A DNA stretch of 64,000 bases from CALFXN01 sp964451935 (lineage in GTDB: Bacteria > Synergistota > Synergistia > Synergistales > Aminobacteriaceae). The notes beneath the pieces are model-generated. The model was not told the origin of the DNA, did no database searches, and worked only from the letters and a program-made list of their open reading frames with translations. The stretch's first letter is position 1; every line of letters starts with the position of its first letter. Where the stretch lies: the NCBI GenBank assembly GCA_964451935.1, contig CAYVKE010000004.1, positions 9,879 to 73,878 on the forward strand. Direction: 5' to 3'. A program made the translations under genes and the position numbers. This document shows positions 43,712 to 52,884 of this stretch, one piece after another.

Positions 43712-45151
43712 ATGGCGAAGATGATCATCGGAGGAAAGAAAGTCGACGCGCGCGACGGCGCGACGATCGACGTCATCAACCCGGCGGACGGAACCGTCGT
43801 CGATACGGTCCCGAACGCTGCGGCGGAAGATGTCGATGAAGCGGTCGCGAAGGCGATAGCGGGGCAGAAGGTCTGGGGCGCGGTTCCGCTCCACGAGCGC
43901 GGACGGATTCTGCGCCGTTTCGTCGAGATCGCGCTGTCGAAGAAGGAAGAGCTTGCATCCTTGCTCTCGCGCGAGACGGGCAAACCCATCCGCGAGGCCC
44001 GGGCGGAGATCGGCAACATTCCCGCGCTGTTCGAGGGATTCGTGGAAAAGGCGAAGCACCTGTACGGCGAGGCCATTCCCGCCGGAACGGAGCCCGGAAC
44101 CGAAGCGACGCTCCAGATCACGGTCCGCGAGCCGGTTGGCGTCGTGGCGTGCGTGATACCGTTCAACTTCCCTGTTGACCTGTTCGGGCAGAAGATCGCC
44201 CCGGCGCTCATCGCGGGCGACGCGGCCATAGTGAAGCCCTCGACCGAAAACCCGCTCACGCTGATACGGCTGTGCGAACTGCTGATCGAGGCGGGCGTTC
44301 CGGACGGCGCGATCGAAATCGTCACCGGCCCCGGCTCCACCGTCGGCAGCCGGCTCTGCGCGAACCCCGGAATCGGCGTCATCAGTCTGACCGGCAGCAC
44401 GGCCGTCGGCATCGAGACGATGCGTTCCGCCGCCGCGAACCTGACGCCCTGCGCGCTCGAACTCGGCGGCAACGACGCCTTCATCGTCCTCAGCGACGGG
44501 GACGTCGACCTCGCGGTCGAAGAGACGATCTTCGGACGCACCTACAACACGGGCCAGGTCTGCTGCGCGAGCAAGCGCTTCCTGATCCACAACTCCGTGA
44601 AGGAGGAATTCACCGAAAAGATCGTCGCGCGGCTGAAGCAGCTCGTCCAGGGCGACCCCGCCGACGAGAAGACGACGGTCGGGTGCCTCATCAGCGAAAA
44701 GGCCGCGAAGACCGTCGAAGAGCAGGTCGCGAAGACGGTCGCGCAGGGCGCGAAAATCGTCACGGGCGGCGTGCGCAAGGGAGCCTTCTACGCGCCGACC
44801 GTTCTCGCGGACGTCACGCGGACCATGGACGTCGCCGTGGATATGGAGATCTTCGGTCCGGTCATTCCGATCATCGGCTTCGACACGGACGAAGAGGCCG
44901 TCGATATCGCGAACGCGTCGAGCTTCGGGCTCTCGGGCAACGTCTTCTCGGGGAACATCAACCGGGCGATGAAGGTCGCCCGCGCCATGCAATGCGGCGG
45001 CGTTGTCGTCAACGGATGCAGCTTCTTCCGCTCGTGCGAAATGCCGTTCGGCGGCTACAAGATGAGCGGCATCGGCAACGAGGGGATCGCCTGCACGCTC
45101 GACGAAGTCACGCAGGTCAAGACCGTCGTCCTGAAAAACGTTCTGTGCTGA
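43712..45151 (+). CDS. NAD(P)-dependent aldehyde dehydrogenase
   Basis: The 479-residue enzyme has all key residues: Asn152 (IPFNFPVD), general base Glu250 (LELGGND) and nucleophile Cys284 (GQVCCASKRF), plus the Rossmann segment LTGSTAVG. It is closest in style to succinate-semialdehyde or lactaldehyde dehydrogenases; the exact substrate is not readable. ATG 43712 follows GGAGGTG by 8 bases (a TTG just upstream is less likely). A very stable hairpin lies after the stop. Confidence 0.92.
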   Translation: MAKMIIGGKKVDARDGATIDVINPADGTVVDTVPNAAAEDVDEAVAKAIAGQKVWGAVPLHERGRILRRFVEIALSKKEELASLLSRETGKPIREARAEIGNIPALFEGFVEKAKHLYGEAIPAGTEPGTEATLQITVREPVGVVACVIPFNFPVDLFGQKIAPALIAGDAAIVKPSTENPLTLIRLCELLIEAGVPDGAIEIVTGPGSTVGSRLCANPGIGVISLTGSTAVGIETMRSAAANLTPCALELGGNDAFIVLSDGDVDLAVEETIFGRTYNTGQVCCASKRFLIHNSVKEEFTEKIVARLKQLVQGDPADEKTTVGCLISEKAAKTVEEQVAKTVAQGAKIVTGGVRKGAFYAPTVLADVTRTMDVAVDMEIFGPVIPIIGFDTDEEAVDIANASSFGLSGNVFSGNINRAMKVARAMQCGGVVVNGCSFFRSCEMPFGGYKMSGIGNEGIACTLDEVTQVKTVVLKNVLC

Positions 45152-45181
45152 AACGGCCGACTCCTATTCGTTGCGAACGCA

Positions 45182-45220
45182 CGGCGAGGGCCTCGGGGCA
45201 TAGCCCTGAGGCCCTCGCCG
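45182..45220 (+). terminator. Very stable hairpin after aldehyde dehydrogenase
   Basis: An 18-bp stem (45182-45199 with 45203-45220, one G-T pair) with a 3-base loop ATA, but no T-run. It could be a 3'-end processing/stability hairpin or a Rho-aided terminator. Confidence 0.6.
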
Positions 45221-45282
45221 CATGCCGGAATCCGGCGCGTTTGCGTTTCTTCGCGACCGGCCCCGCCGGGACAATCGCCGTG

Positions 45283-45291
45283 TGGTACAAT
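45283..45291 (+). promoter_or_regulatory. Extended -10 promoter candidate before the FkbM gene
   Basis: TGG followed by TACAAT (45286-45291) is a good extended -10 box. No convincing -35 is seen. The start would be near 45298, about 75 bases before the chosen GTG. Confidence 0.4.
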
Positions 45292-45372
45292 GCTGCCGCT
45301 TCAACCGAAGCGAGCGGATTTTGCACGACTTTGACCCATTTCGAAAATATGCTCCCCGAGGGGTGGTTCCGG

Positions 45373-46041
45373 GTGCGAAGCATCACCGAACTGATCGTCT
45401 CGAAACTGTTCATGAAGCGGATCCCCGCGCCGAAGGGCTTCTACAGCCAGTATGGACAGGACGCCTACGTCCTCGACCTGCTCGGCGGCATGCGCGGCGG
45501 CGTCTTCGTCGACGTCGGCGCCTACGACGGCGTCGAGCTGAGCAACACGTACCACATGGAAAAAGAACTCGGCTGGACCGGGCTCGCCGTCGAGCCGCAC
45601 CCGGCCGTATTCGAAGAACTGCGCAGGAACCGGACGTGCGCGCTGTTCCACGGATGCGTCGGCGCGGCGAACGGCTCGGTGCGCTTCCGCGCGGTCGAGG
45701 GCGCCGCGAGCGCGATGAGCGGCATCGAAGACGCCTATAACGACCGGACCTTGCGCCGGATCGAACGGTCGGGGAAGCACTCCGACTTCATCGACGTCGA
45801 ATCCGTGACGCTGAAGGACTTGCTGCGCCGCTTCGGGATCGATCACGTGGACTTCCTGTCGATCGACACGGAAGGCAGCGAGTACGAAATCCTCGCTGCC
45901 TTCGACTTCTCCGTCCCGATCCGCGCGATCACGGTGGAAAACAACATGCACACCGTCCCGATCCGGCGTCTGCTCGAACGTCACGGTTTTGCGCTCAAGG
46001 CCACGATCGAGTGCGACAGCGTCTATCTGCGGAAGGAGTAA
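45373..46041 (+). CDS. FkbM-family methyltransferase
   Basis: A SAM-dependent O-methyltransferase of about 222 residues. Signs are YSQYGQDAYVLDLL, SAM-binding FVDVGAYDG, LAVEPHPAVFEELRRN and VDFLSIDTEGSEYEIL, which are the FkbM order. Substrates are usually sugars or polyketides, unknown here. I prefer GTG 45373 with GAGGGG 9 bases upstream; ATG 45349 is possible but lacks a ribosome site. It stands alone, convergent with the RNA-ligase operon. Confidence 0.85.
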   Translation: MRSITELIVSKLFMKRIPAPKGFYSQYGQDAYVLDLLGGMRGGVFVDVGAYDGVELSNTYHMEKELGWTGLAVEPHPAVFEELRRNRTCALFHGCVGAANGSVRFRAVEGAASAMSGIEDAYNDRTLRRIERSGKHSDFIDVESVTLKDLLRRFGIDHVDFLSIDTEGSEYEILAAFDFSVPIRAITVENNMHTVPIRRLLERHGFALKATIECDSVYLRKE

Positions 46042-46110
46042 GCGCCGAAAAAGGGCGACGCTCGTGCCTTCGCCGGGGCGGTCCTGAAGCCCGGCCTGAT
46101 CGGTTGAAGG

Positions 46111-46791
46111 TCAGAAGGCTTTCAGTCGGTTCGCTATGACGCCCGAATGCGACCAGTGTTCTTCGATGGACTGGATGAACGCCGGGCGAACCAGCTTGGC
46201 TCTTCTGGCGAGCCAATCGCCCTCGTCGGACCGGAGATACAGGCCTTCGGCCGGTCTGTCGCCGAAACGCGACTGCGCCAGAAGTCCGCTCAACTCGTCG
46301 ATGGTAAACCGGCCTCTGGCGACTTGCGGAACGGAAAATATCCCCGCTTTTTCCAGCAGATCGTTTCTTCGCGCCGCGGAGAAGAAACGGGCCGCTTTCC
46401 TGTCGTATGCGTCAAAACCGAGAAACCAGTCGGGCAACCTGTCATAGGAGACCGTGTGTCGTGCATAACACCATTCCCCGAAAAGGATGAACCGGTCCGA
46501 CAACTGTTCGAAAAGGGCGTCGATCTTCGGAGCCAACCATTCGGCCAGCTTCTTCCACTGTCCGACGCCGGGCAGCCGGATGTACGCCCCCCGGTTCTGG
46601 ACGCGAATAGTCGCGTCCCTGTCAAAGGATATCCCGAGATTCGCCCCGTCCACTTTTTCCTCGACGATCAGTTCATTCCGGAGAAAGTCGTCCCGTTCCG
46701 GCTCGGACATGACCTTGTCGTCGCGGAGATCGATGTCGCCGAGAATCGCCAGGTGCGGAGTGGATGGAAATTTGAAAAAATCGTCCGTCAC
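46111..46791 (-). CDS. RNA ligase (Rnl2-like nucleotidyltransferase)
   Basis: An ATP-dependent RNA ligase core of 226 residues. Motif I lysine is Lys46 in EEKVDGAN, which takes AMP. Motif Ia is NRG (66-68), motif III FGEW (104-107), IIIa FLGFDAYD (123-130), motif IV EGLYLR (182-187) and motif V AKLVR with Lys199. All catalytic motifs are intact, with almost no extra C-terminal domain. The start GTG 46791 overlaps the stop of the PIN gene (GTGA). A longer frame upstream runs antiparallel over the PIN gene and is rejected. As last gene of AAA-PIN-ligase it may seal RNA cut by the PIN protein or by an invader (inference). Confidence 0.88.
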   Translation of the reverse strand: MTDDFFKFPSTPHLAILGDIDLRDDKVMSEPERDDFLRNELIVEEKVDGANLGISFDRDATIRVQNRGAYIRLPGVGQWKKLAEWLAPKIDALFEQLSDRFILFGEWCYARHTVSYDRLPDWFLGFDAYDRKAARFFSAARRNDLLEKAGIFSVPQVARGRFTIDELSGLLAQSRFGDRPAEGLYLRSDEGDWLARRAKLVRPAFIQSIEEHWSHSGVIANRLKAF

Positions 46792-47306
46792 GAGTCCATT
46801 TTCTCCTTGTATTTCTTTTCCGCATAGTCGGGACATAGAAAGCGCACGGTGATCCCGGCTTGTGAAAGCGCGTCTTTCCATCCCCACCACTTGCTGTCGA
46901 TCGCCTGCAGAATGGGAGGTTTTGCAGGATGAGCATTGGCGACCGCGACGAATTTCCGGTCGGATCTGTCGAACGTCCGGAGCCCTTCGTGTCGGGGAAA
47001 CTCGTCGTAGGAATCGCCGTTTTTGGTAATCGTCACATGATCCTCTTCCGGGAAACCCCATTGATTGTCGTGAACCCACTTCAGAAATCGGTCTCCCATG
47101 CCGGGTTGTCCCTTCAATGACAGGTCGTGTCGATATTCGTTGAAAATCTCACCACCGGCGTCGAGAACCAGTCCGCCTTCCTTGATGATGCGTTCGACGG
47201 CTGTGACGCATGCCAGCACGCACTTGCACAGCTCAGGCGGAACCTCGGCGTCCAGCGCACGGTTCGCAACCAAAGGCACGTTCGTATCCACGACGCATTT
47301 GCTCAT
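46788..47306 (-). CDS. PIN-domain ribonuclease-like protein
   Basis: A 172-residue protein opening with CVVDTNVPL, the PIN signature. Acidic candidates for the metal site are Asp7, Glu57 (NEYRHD), Asp116 (DRSDRKFVAVANA) and Asp137 (AIDSKW), in the order of known PIN nucleases. It is longer than VapC (about 130), with a middle insert near residues 65-105. It overlaps the AAA gene stop by 4 bases (ATGA) and the ligase start by 4, so all three should be made together. No VapB-like antitoxin is next to it. Confidence 0.85.
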   Translation of the reverse strand: MSKCVVDTNVPLVANRALDAEVPPELCKCVLACVTAVERIIKEGGLVLDAGGEIFNEYRHDLSLKGQPGMGDRFLKWVHDNQWGFPEEDHVTITKNGDSYDEFPRHEGLRTFDRSDRKFVAVANAHPAKPPILQAIDSKWWGWKDALSQAGITVRFLCPDYAEKKYKEKMDS

Positions 47307-48709
47307 TCTGCAGAACTCTCCTTCTTCTCATTCCGCTCCATGCGTTTTTTCATCGCAGCTTTTGATTGTTCCGTGATATCTTCCATTTCATCGCCGAAGA
47401 AGTTTTCCGGCCAGTTCCTGATACGTCCAAACTCGTCGATTTCCAAGTGTTCCAGCGTTGCCGGATCCTGCGACACGTTGGCGAAATACGCAGCCACCTT
47501 TTCCTGGGGGACGACGTCCTCCGCGATACGTCGTTGAAGGCGGCGAAGGAAGTGTTCCGAATGCGTCTCGATGATTATCTGGATGTTGCGTGGTTCGCCG
47601 TTTTCCCGAGAGTTGATGACGTCGATCATGACATCCGCAAGAAGCGACTGCGCCCGGGGGTGCAGATGGATCTCGGGCTGTTCCATCAGGATGATGGAGT
47701 TGCTGGGAGCGTAGAAGCACTGGACGAGTACGGGCAGAACCTGCGAGATGCCGAACCCAACATCGGGGAGATCCACAAAATCCGAGGACCCTTTTGTGCG
47801 AACCTTGACCTCGTATTCCTGACGCTGCTCCGAGATAGGGTTGACTCTGAACTCCTCGATCAGTTCCATTTCCTTCAGCTTTTTGGCGATAACACCTCCG
47901 AAAGGCAGCGCCCGTCGTTTCGGACCAAAATTGATTTTCCGCTTGTTAGCCGCCAGGATGGCTGCGACGGTATGTTCACCGGCGTACCCGACGCTCTCCG
48001 GTTCGATCCCCGTCCAGGAATACAATCGTTCCGCCTTTGTTCGCAACGGCCCCAGATAGCTGATAGAGCGGAACAGTTTTTCATGCCGCAGGTTCAGCTC
48101 TTGGACGAAGTCTGCGTTCTGATAATAGGCGACGACTTCGTCAGGAAATCCGTAGAACCGGACCGGCGCTCCGGGATTCCACGCTCGCCCGGGATTCCTT
48201 TTGAGCTGGTAGTTCTCGGACTCAACCTTGTATTCGGCCTTGGCGCCGGAGTTTCGATGCATCCCGACGGATAGAACCGTACTCTCCTTTTGCAGAAGCC
48301 GGTACGAAAAATGATCGACGATCAACGAATGTTGGTCCTTTTCGTCCAGTCCGATTTCGCCGTTGAAAGACAAGGTGTTTCCCGGAAAAGAGGTGTTTGT
48401 CTTCGCATCCTTGAATCTAAGCGCTTCCGGCAAGCCCCATTGATATTCGAACGCGATCTTTTTTTTTGGATCGTGATGAAAGACGATGTCCTGATACGAA
48501 CCGAGCTGTACGGCGGTGTTCCTCCCTCCAGGGTAGAAGACGGCCTTTCTGTCGGGAGACTCCACTGTTTGTTTGAGCATCATCAGGAACTGCCCGATGC
48601 TTGACTTCCCCGAGCTGTTGGCGCCGAAAAACAGCGTAATCGGAGCCATCCGGATATCCGAGGTGTCCTTCCAGATCTTGAAATTTCGGATGCGAAGCCG
48701 CTGTAACAT
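47303..48709 (-). CDS. AAA15-type ATPase with DUF3696-like C-terminus
   Basis: A 468-residue ABC/SMC-like ATPase: N-terminal strand LQRLRIRNFKIWKD, Walker A GANSSGKSS (29-37), a signature-like GFGISQVLP (318-326), Walker B IILMEQPEIHLHP (339-351) and ETHSEHFLRRL (381-391). The end has EIDEFGRIRNWPENFFGDEM, the DUF3696 pattern. OLD/PtuA-type relatives are sensors in phage-defence systems. It has AGGAGG upstream of ATG 48709 and heads the AAA-PIN-ligase operon. Base composition is visibly lower in G+C than the flanking metabolic genes, a sign of transfer. Confidence 0.92.
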   Translation of the reverse strand: MLQRLRIRNFKIWKDTSDIRMAPITLFFGANSSGKSSIGQFLMMLKQTVESPDRKAVFYPGGRNTAVQLGSYQDIVFHHDPKKKIAFEYQWGLPEALRFKDAKTNTSFPGNTLSFNGEIGLDEKDQHSLIVDHFSYRLLQKESTVLSVGMHRNSGAKAEYKVESENYQLKRNPGRAWNPGAPVRFYGFPDEVVAYYQNADFVQELNLRHEKLFRSISYLGPLRTKAERLYSWTGIEPESVGYAGEHTVAAILAANKRKINFGPKRRALPFGGVIAKKLKEMELIEEFRVNPISEQRQEYEVKVRTKGSSDFVDLPDVGFGISQVLPVLVQCFYAPSNSIILMEQPEIHLHPRAQSLLADVMIDVINSRENGEPRNIQIIIETHSEHFLRRLQRRIAEDVVPQEKVAAYFANVSQDPATLEHLEIDEFGRIRNWPENFFGDEMEDITEQSKAAMKKRMERNEKKESSAE

Positions 48710-48834
48710 TTTTTCAACCTCCTATCCGTGTCATCGTCCGGTTGCTTTTCTTTGAGGCGCCCCTCGCGACGCGTTCGGGATGTAGTGTATCGGTTTCTTC
48801 CGCTCTCCTCAACGATCCTGTCGACGAAGCCCGT

Positions 48835-49434
48835 TCATCCGGTTTCTTCCCGTTGGTGCGGCGCTCCCGTCAGATGCGACAGTATCGGCACATTCCACCC
48901 CTTGAGGGCGTCGAGAATTCGGGCGGTTTCTCCTCCTTCGGAAACGTGGGGAACGAACGCCTCGTCCGCAAGCGCCGCGACGACGGTGTTCCTCCGAATG
49001 GCCGAATCCCGGGTGACGCGTCGCGGTTCCTCCCCGAACGGAAAGAGGAAGAGAATGCGGCCGGCGTCGAAGGCCCCGCGGCATCCTGCGAGGATTCGCA
49101 TCGTTCCTGCGGCCCGCGCGGGGCAGATGATGACGGGTTGTATCCCGCGCAGAAGGATCTCCAGGCATTCCTTCTCAATCGGCGAATGGAACCCGCTGAT
49201 GACCGTTCGGCCGGTGTCGCGCAATCGGCGCGCCATGTCGTAGGCGGGCAGGATGACGGTTCCGGGTGACCGTGCGGAGCAGAACAGGGCGGTTTTCGGA
49301 TTGGCGAGATACGTCAGGGGACCGACCGCGTTGAGCGAAGCGGGCGCGGCTTCCCCAAGCCGCGCGAGAAGAATTCCGGGATACAGCCCGTCGCCGGGAA
49401 CGAGGCGCTGCGGAACGATCGCGGAGGGGCGCAT
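48835..49434 (-). CDS. Short DprA/Smf-like protein (DNA-processing Rossmann fold)
   Basis: One hundred ninety-nine residues, against about 300-380 for true DprA. Recognisable parts are PLTYLANPKTALFCSAR, GRTVISGFHSPIEKECLEILLRG and a phosphate-loop-like segment near the middle. It keeps the Rossmann core and lacks an HTH tail. Standalone short forms are common in defence islands next to restriction or helicase genes. It starts 3 bases after the methylase stop and probably belongs to that operon. Natural transformation genes are not nearby. Confidence 0.65.
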   Translation of the reverse strand: MRPSAIVPQRLVPGDGLYPGILLARLGEAAPASLNAVGPLTYLANPKTALFCSARSPGTVILPAYDMARRLRDTGRTVISGFHSPIEKECLEILLRGIQPVIICPARAAGTMRILAGCRGAFDAGRILFLFPFGEEPRRVTRDSAIRRNTVVAALADEAFVPHVSEGGETARILDALKGWNVPILSHLTGAPHQREETG

Positions 49435-49437
49435 GAG

Positions 49438-52400
49438 CTACTTTTCCCCGTTCTCTGTCTCGGAATCCCGCCCCATGCGATACTTGATGTCGTAGTTGAC
49501 GATGAAGTCGAGTTCCTCTTCCGTGAAACCGTAGCAGCGCGCGAGGACGCAGTCGATTTCGTCGATAATGGGTTTGGATGCTGATACATTGAATTCGTCG
49601 TAGGTAATGTTATCGCCGTCCTTGGTTACGATGGTTTTTCTGCCGGATATGGATTCCAGGAAAAGCGAAAGCTGTATATTTAAATTTATGAGCTTCGCAT
49701 CGTTCATAACTTCGCTTGCTACAGGAAAATTTGCTACTATAGAGTCGCTTAGGTGAAAGCAATCTCCTAAAGTAATAAAATATGAATAAAAAATACTGCT
49801 GTTAATAAGTGCGCAAGTAATATGCGCAGCGTCAATATTATCAAAATATAAATATCTTCCATGGGCGGGAGCGGCTATAGTCCCGTTTTTGGCATAATAG
49901 GGCAATCCAACTGTGGCTTTTACCCAATATCGAGTCGATTCCTGATAAAAAATAAAAACTTCTGATTTTTGGTAATTTGTATTGATATTAATTTTGTTTA
50001 CACCGTATAATTTTAAAAAGATACCAGAATGTAAGGTGTCAAGTTTCGGGAAAATGCCTTGATCTACATATTTTGAATTTATGATAGTAAAATTTAAATT
50101 ATTAAATAAACAATCGCGTGTAAAGGATTGCCATCTTTTGTATTTTGAAATTGCAGATATTTGCGTAGAAAATTTAATTGATTTTTTTATTATAAAAATA
50201 CAGCTTCTGCAATTCTGAAGCTCTTCGAAGAGCTTCCCAGGCCGGTCATCAAATGGAACGAGAACCATGCGATCGCTGTTTTGAGAGAGGTATTTCCTGA
50301 GAGAAAGCATTCTCGAAGAGCTGACGAATGGAAGCTGTACGATGAAACTCAGAGTCCCCGAGTTGACGCCAAGCTGAACGGCCCTTTCCGTACATAAGGC
50401 GTAGAGGTTTCCGCTCTTCTCGACGGCGTAGTTCTGGACGGCGTAGTCCTTCTTTACGGAAGAATACTCTTTCCACGGTGGATTCCCGATAATCACGTCA
50501 AACCCGCCGTGTTCGTGGACGATGCCGTAGAACTCCACGAACCAATGGAAGGGGCGGTGACTCCTGAGCCACTTCGCATACGCCTCCTGATACTTCTTTT
50601 TGCTTTTCGGAAAGGCGCCTTCCTCAATTCCGTACTGTTTCGCCAGATAGCGGCTGAGTTCTTCGTTCAGGTCGGCGAGGCGCTTCTGAAGCTCCTGCTT
50701 GTGCTCCGCGGGAACGGAAGCATCGCCTTCGATCTGTCGCGCCCGAAAGGCGTCGAACGCCTGCCTGAGATCCGCCGCCTTGCGCGAGATCACATCCATT
50801 TCATCATCGAACATGGCGAGAGTTTCCTGCACGTCGCCCTTGATCGCCTTTTCCACGTCCTTGAATGTCGCGAAGCCGACGAGCGTGTTCCCCGCCTTGA
50901 CGTTGAAGTCGATGTCCGGCAACGGTTCGATGCCGAGGTTCGGGCGCGACGTGTCCGGTTCGACCTGCGCCGCGAGCTTGAGGAAGAGGCGCAGTTTGCA
51001 TATTTCGACAGCCTCTTCCATGATGTCCACTCCGTAGAGGTTGTTGAGGATGATGCTTTTGAGGATGAAGTATCGTTCGTTCGGGTGTGCGGCGACATGG
51101 TCGAGCACCGTTCGGAAGTCGCTGAACTTTTCCGGCCGGCGCTTGCATTGCGAGCGGTCGAGGTCCGCGACGAACGCCTCCATCCGGTCGAGGCAGGCTT
51201 CGTAGAGCGGTTCGAGGATATTGAGCGCCGCAAAGAGGAACGCGCCCGATCCGCATGTCGGGTCGAGAATGGTGATCTTTTCCAGAGCGCGCCAGAATGC
51301 GCGCAGGAGTTCGGGGCTCTCGCAGTTTTCCAGGACGTCCTGCGCGAACTGGCGTATGTCGAGGTTCAGCGTGACGAGGTTGCTGATGTCGCAGATCTCG
51401 CCCGCGCGGAGCTTTGCTCTGATTTCCTCGTACCGTGTACGGCGTCCGACGACTTCGCGCCATGTTTCAGTGGGCAGGCCGTGCGTCGGGGGCGCAGGGG
51501 TGTTCCAGTTCTTTCGCAGCCGGATCGTTTCGATGTCGTTGATCGAGGTGACTTCTCCGACCGTGTCGTGCAATGTCGGCGGATTGACGCCCGCGGCGAT
51601 ATCTTCGGGCAGCTCGTATGGCTGTTGCAACGCCTCGCCCTGATCCGGGCGGGAGGCTGCGTAGTTCCACGTGACGCCGTGTCGTACGGCTTTGTAGATA
51701 TAGCGGTCGGGATCGGTTTTCAGAAGATCCCACACCGTCGGACCTCCTGGATTTTCAAAGGCTGTCCGGCATTTCGCCCGCGCGGCGTCGAAGAGAAACG
51801 GAATGACGGTGTTCTTGGCGATGTATTCGGTGATGTCCTCTTTGGTGTAGTAGGCGCCCATCTGCTTCTGGTTGATGTACTTCTCGAAGATGTACCCGAG
51901 GACGTCGGGGTTGATCTCGTTGTCGTCGCGCAGGGGGCGTTCGTCCAGATGCCACTGGTACTGGTCGAAGAAGTCGAACACGCGCTCGAAGGCTTCGTCG
52001 GATATCGCGATGCTGTCGCCGTAGCGCTCGGGACGTTCCAGTTCGTGGATGTCGAAGAGTCCGCCGTTCAGATAGGGGATGCGGCCGATGAGTCCGTCCA
52101 GCTCGGGCGTTCTGTCCCGACCGCCGAGACCTTCATGGAAGAGGCGCAGAAGGAAGTATCGGTAGAAGGAATAGAACTGGTCCCTGCCGTGTTCTTCCCG
52201 CAGCCGGTTCAGCCGGTTGCGCAGATAGTCCATGTCGCCGTCGAGAAACCCCTTGCGCTGGATGAAGTAGACGAACATCAGACGGTTGAGCGTCAGGGAC
52301 GCATACCATTCGCGGTCGGCCGTATCGGCGATTCCCTGGATGAAGCCGAGAAAGGCCGCGTGCTCTTTTTGAAAATGATCGTAGAAGCGTTTCGTGACAC

Positions 52401-52884
52401 GTTCGACGTCGAACGCTTTCCGCGCGCGCTTCGTTACGTCCGGGAGCGTTATCCGCTCTTCTTCATCGAACGTGAAGGCGATGGCTTCGAGTTTCTGAAG
52501 CAATGCGTCGCCCGACCCGGAGTTGTTGTAGCGGTGTTCCCGGCAGGCCGCGGGTTTCCCCGGCCCGCGGCGGACCCACTGCCAGATCTGGTTTTCTTCG
52601 GTCGAATCGGTGAAGATGAGTATGTGCTCGTGCGTGGATTTCGTGACCTGACGTTCGATTTTTCTTCGTTCGGCGAGGTCGGGAAAGTTTTCTCCCGGAG
52701 GCGTCGGACAGCGGTAGCACGCCATGCCGCGTTTCTGCGCGACGGCGGTGAGGTCCCGGCATACATTCCCGGTCTCGACGCGCAGGACGGAGTTGAACGT
52801 ATCCCATCCGAGTTCTTCGACGAAGAGTCGTCGAAAGTCCGCTTTCGCCAGAAGCTCCCGGGCCTTCGCCCTGTCTAGCGTCAT
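49438..52884 (-). CDS. Eco57I-type N6-adenine DNA methylase, large
   Basis: The 1148-residue protein carries SAM motif I DPTCGSGAFLFAAL (541-554) and catalytic motif IV GNPPW (800-804), the gamma/N6-adenine class. YEACLDRMEAFVADLDRSQ follows in the core. The N-terminal ~500 residues are helical with no nuclease motif I can point to (no clear PD-ExK). The C-terminal part (about 890-1108, DNA 49560-50220) is very A+T-rich compared with the rest and probably is a swapped target-recognition domain. The start ATG 52884 has GGGAGGAAGG upstream and overlaps the helicase stop (ATGA); a longer frame upstream is rejected. Confidence 0.9.
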   Translation of the reverse strand: MTLDRAKARELLAKADFRRLFVEELGWDTFNSVLRVETGNVCRDLTAVAQKRGMACYRCPTPPGENFPDLAERRKIERQVTKSTHEHILIFTDSTEENQIWQWVRRGPGKPAACREHRYNNSGSGDALLQKLEAIAFTFDEEERITLPDVTKRARKAFDVERVTKRFYDHFQKEHAAFLGFIQGIADTADREWYASLTLNRLMFVYFIQRKGFLDGDMDYLRNRLNRLREEHGRDQFYSFYRYFLLRLFHEGLGGRDRTPELDGLIGRIPYLNGGLFDIHELERPERYGDSIAISDEAFERVFDFFDQYQWHLDERPLRDDNEINPDVLGYIFEKYINQKQMGAYYTKEDITEYIAKNTVIPFLFDAARAKCRTAFENPGGPTVWDLLKTDPDRYIYKAVRHGVTWNYAASRPDQGEALQQPYELPEDIAAGVNPPTLHDTVGEVTSINDIETIRLRKNWNTPAPPTHGLPTETWREVVGRRTRYEEIRAKLRAGEICDISNLVTLNLDIRQFAQDVLENCESPELLRAFWRALEKITILDPTCGSGAFLFAALNILEPLYEACLDRMEAFVADLDRSQCKRRPEKFSDFRTVLDHVAAHPNERYFILKSIILNNLYGVDIMEEAVEICKLRLFLKLAAQVEPDTSRPNLGIEPLPDIDFNVKAGNTLVGFATFKDVEKAIKGDVQETLAMFDDEMDVISRKAADLRQAFDAFRARQIEGDASVPAEHKQELQKRLADLNEELSRYLAKQYGIEEGAFPKSKKKYQEAYAKWLRSHRPFHWFVEFYGIVHEHGGFDVIIGNPPWKEYSSVKKDYAVQNYAVEKSGNLYALCTERAVQLGVNSGTLSFIVQLPFVSSSRMLSLRKYLSQNSDRMVLVPFDDRPGKLFEELQNCRSCIFIIKKSIKFSTQISAISKYKRWQSFTRDCLFNNLNFTIINSKYVDQGIFPKLDTLHSGIFLKLYGVNKININTNYQKSEVFIFYQESTRYWVKATVGLPYYAKNGTIAAPAHGRYLYFDNIDAAHITCALINSSIFYSYFITLGDCFHLSDSIVANFPVASEVMNDAKLINLNIQLSLFLESISGRKTIVTKDGDNITYDEFNVSASKPIIDEIDCVLARCYGFTEEELDFIVNYDIKYRMGRDSETENGEK
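49560..50220. other. A+T-rich patch within the methylase gene (probable swapped specificity region)
   Basis: Codons turn strongly A/T-rich here (for example near 50041-50200), while both sides of the gene stay G+C-rich. The reading frame is intact. This fits recent recombination of the target-recognition region. Confidence 0.6.

Noticed and set aside
46792..47079. N-terminal extension of the RNA ligase
   Set aside because: It overlaps the PIN gene in another frame; the GTG at 46791 has the 4-base overlap expected for this operon.
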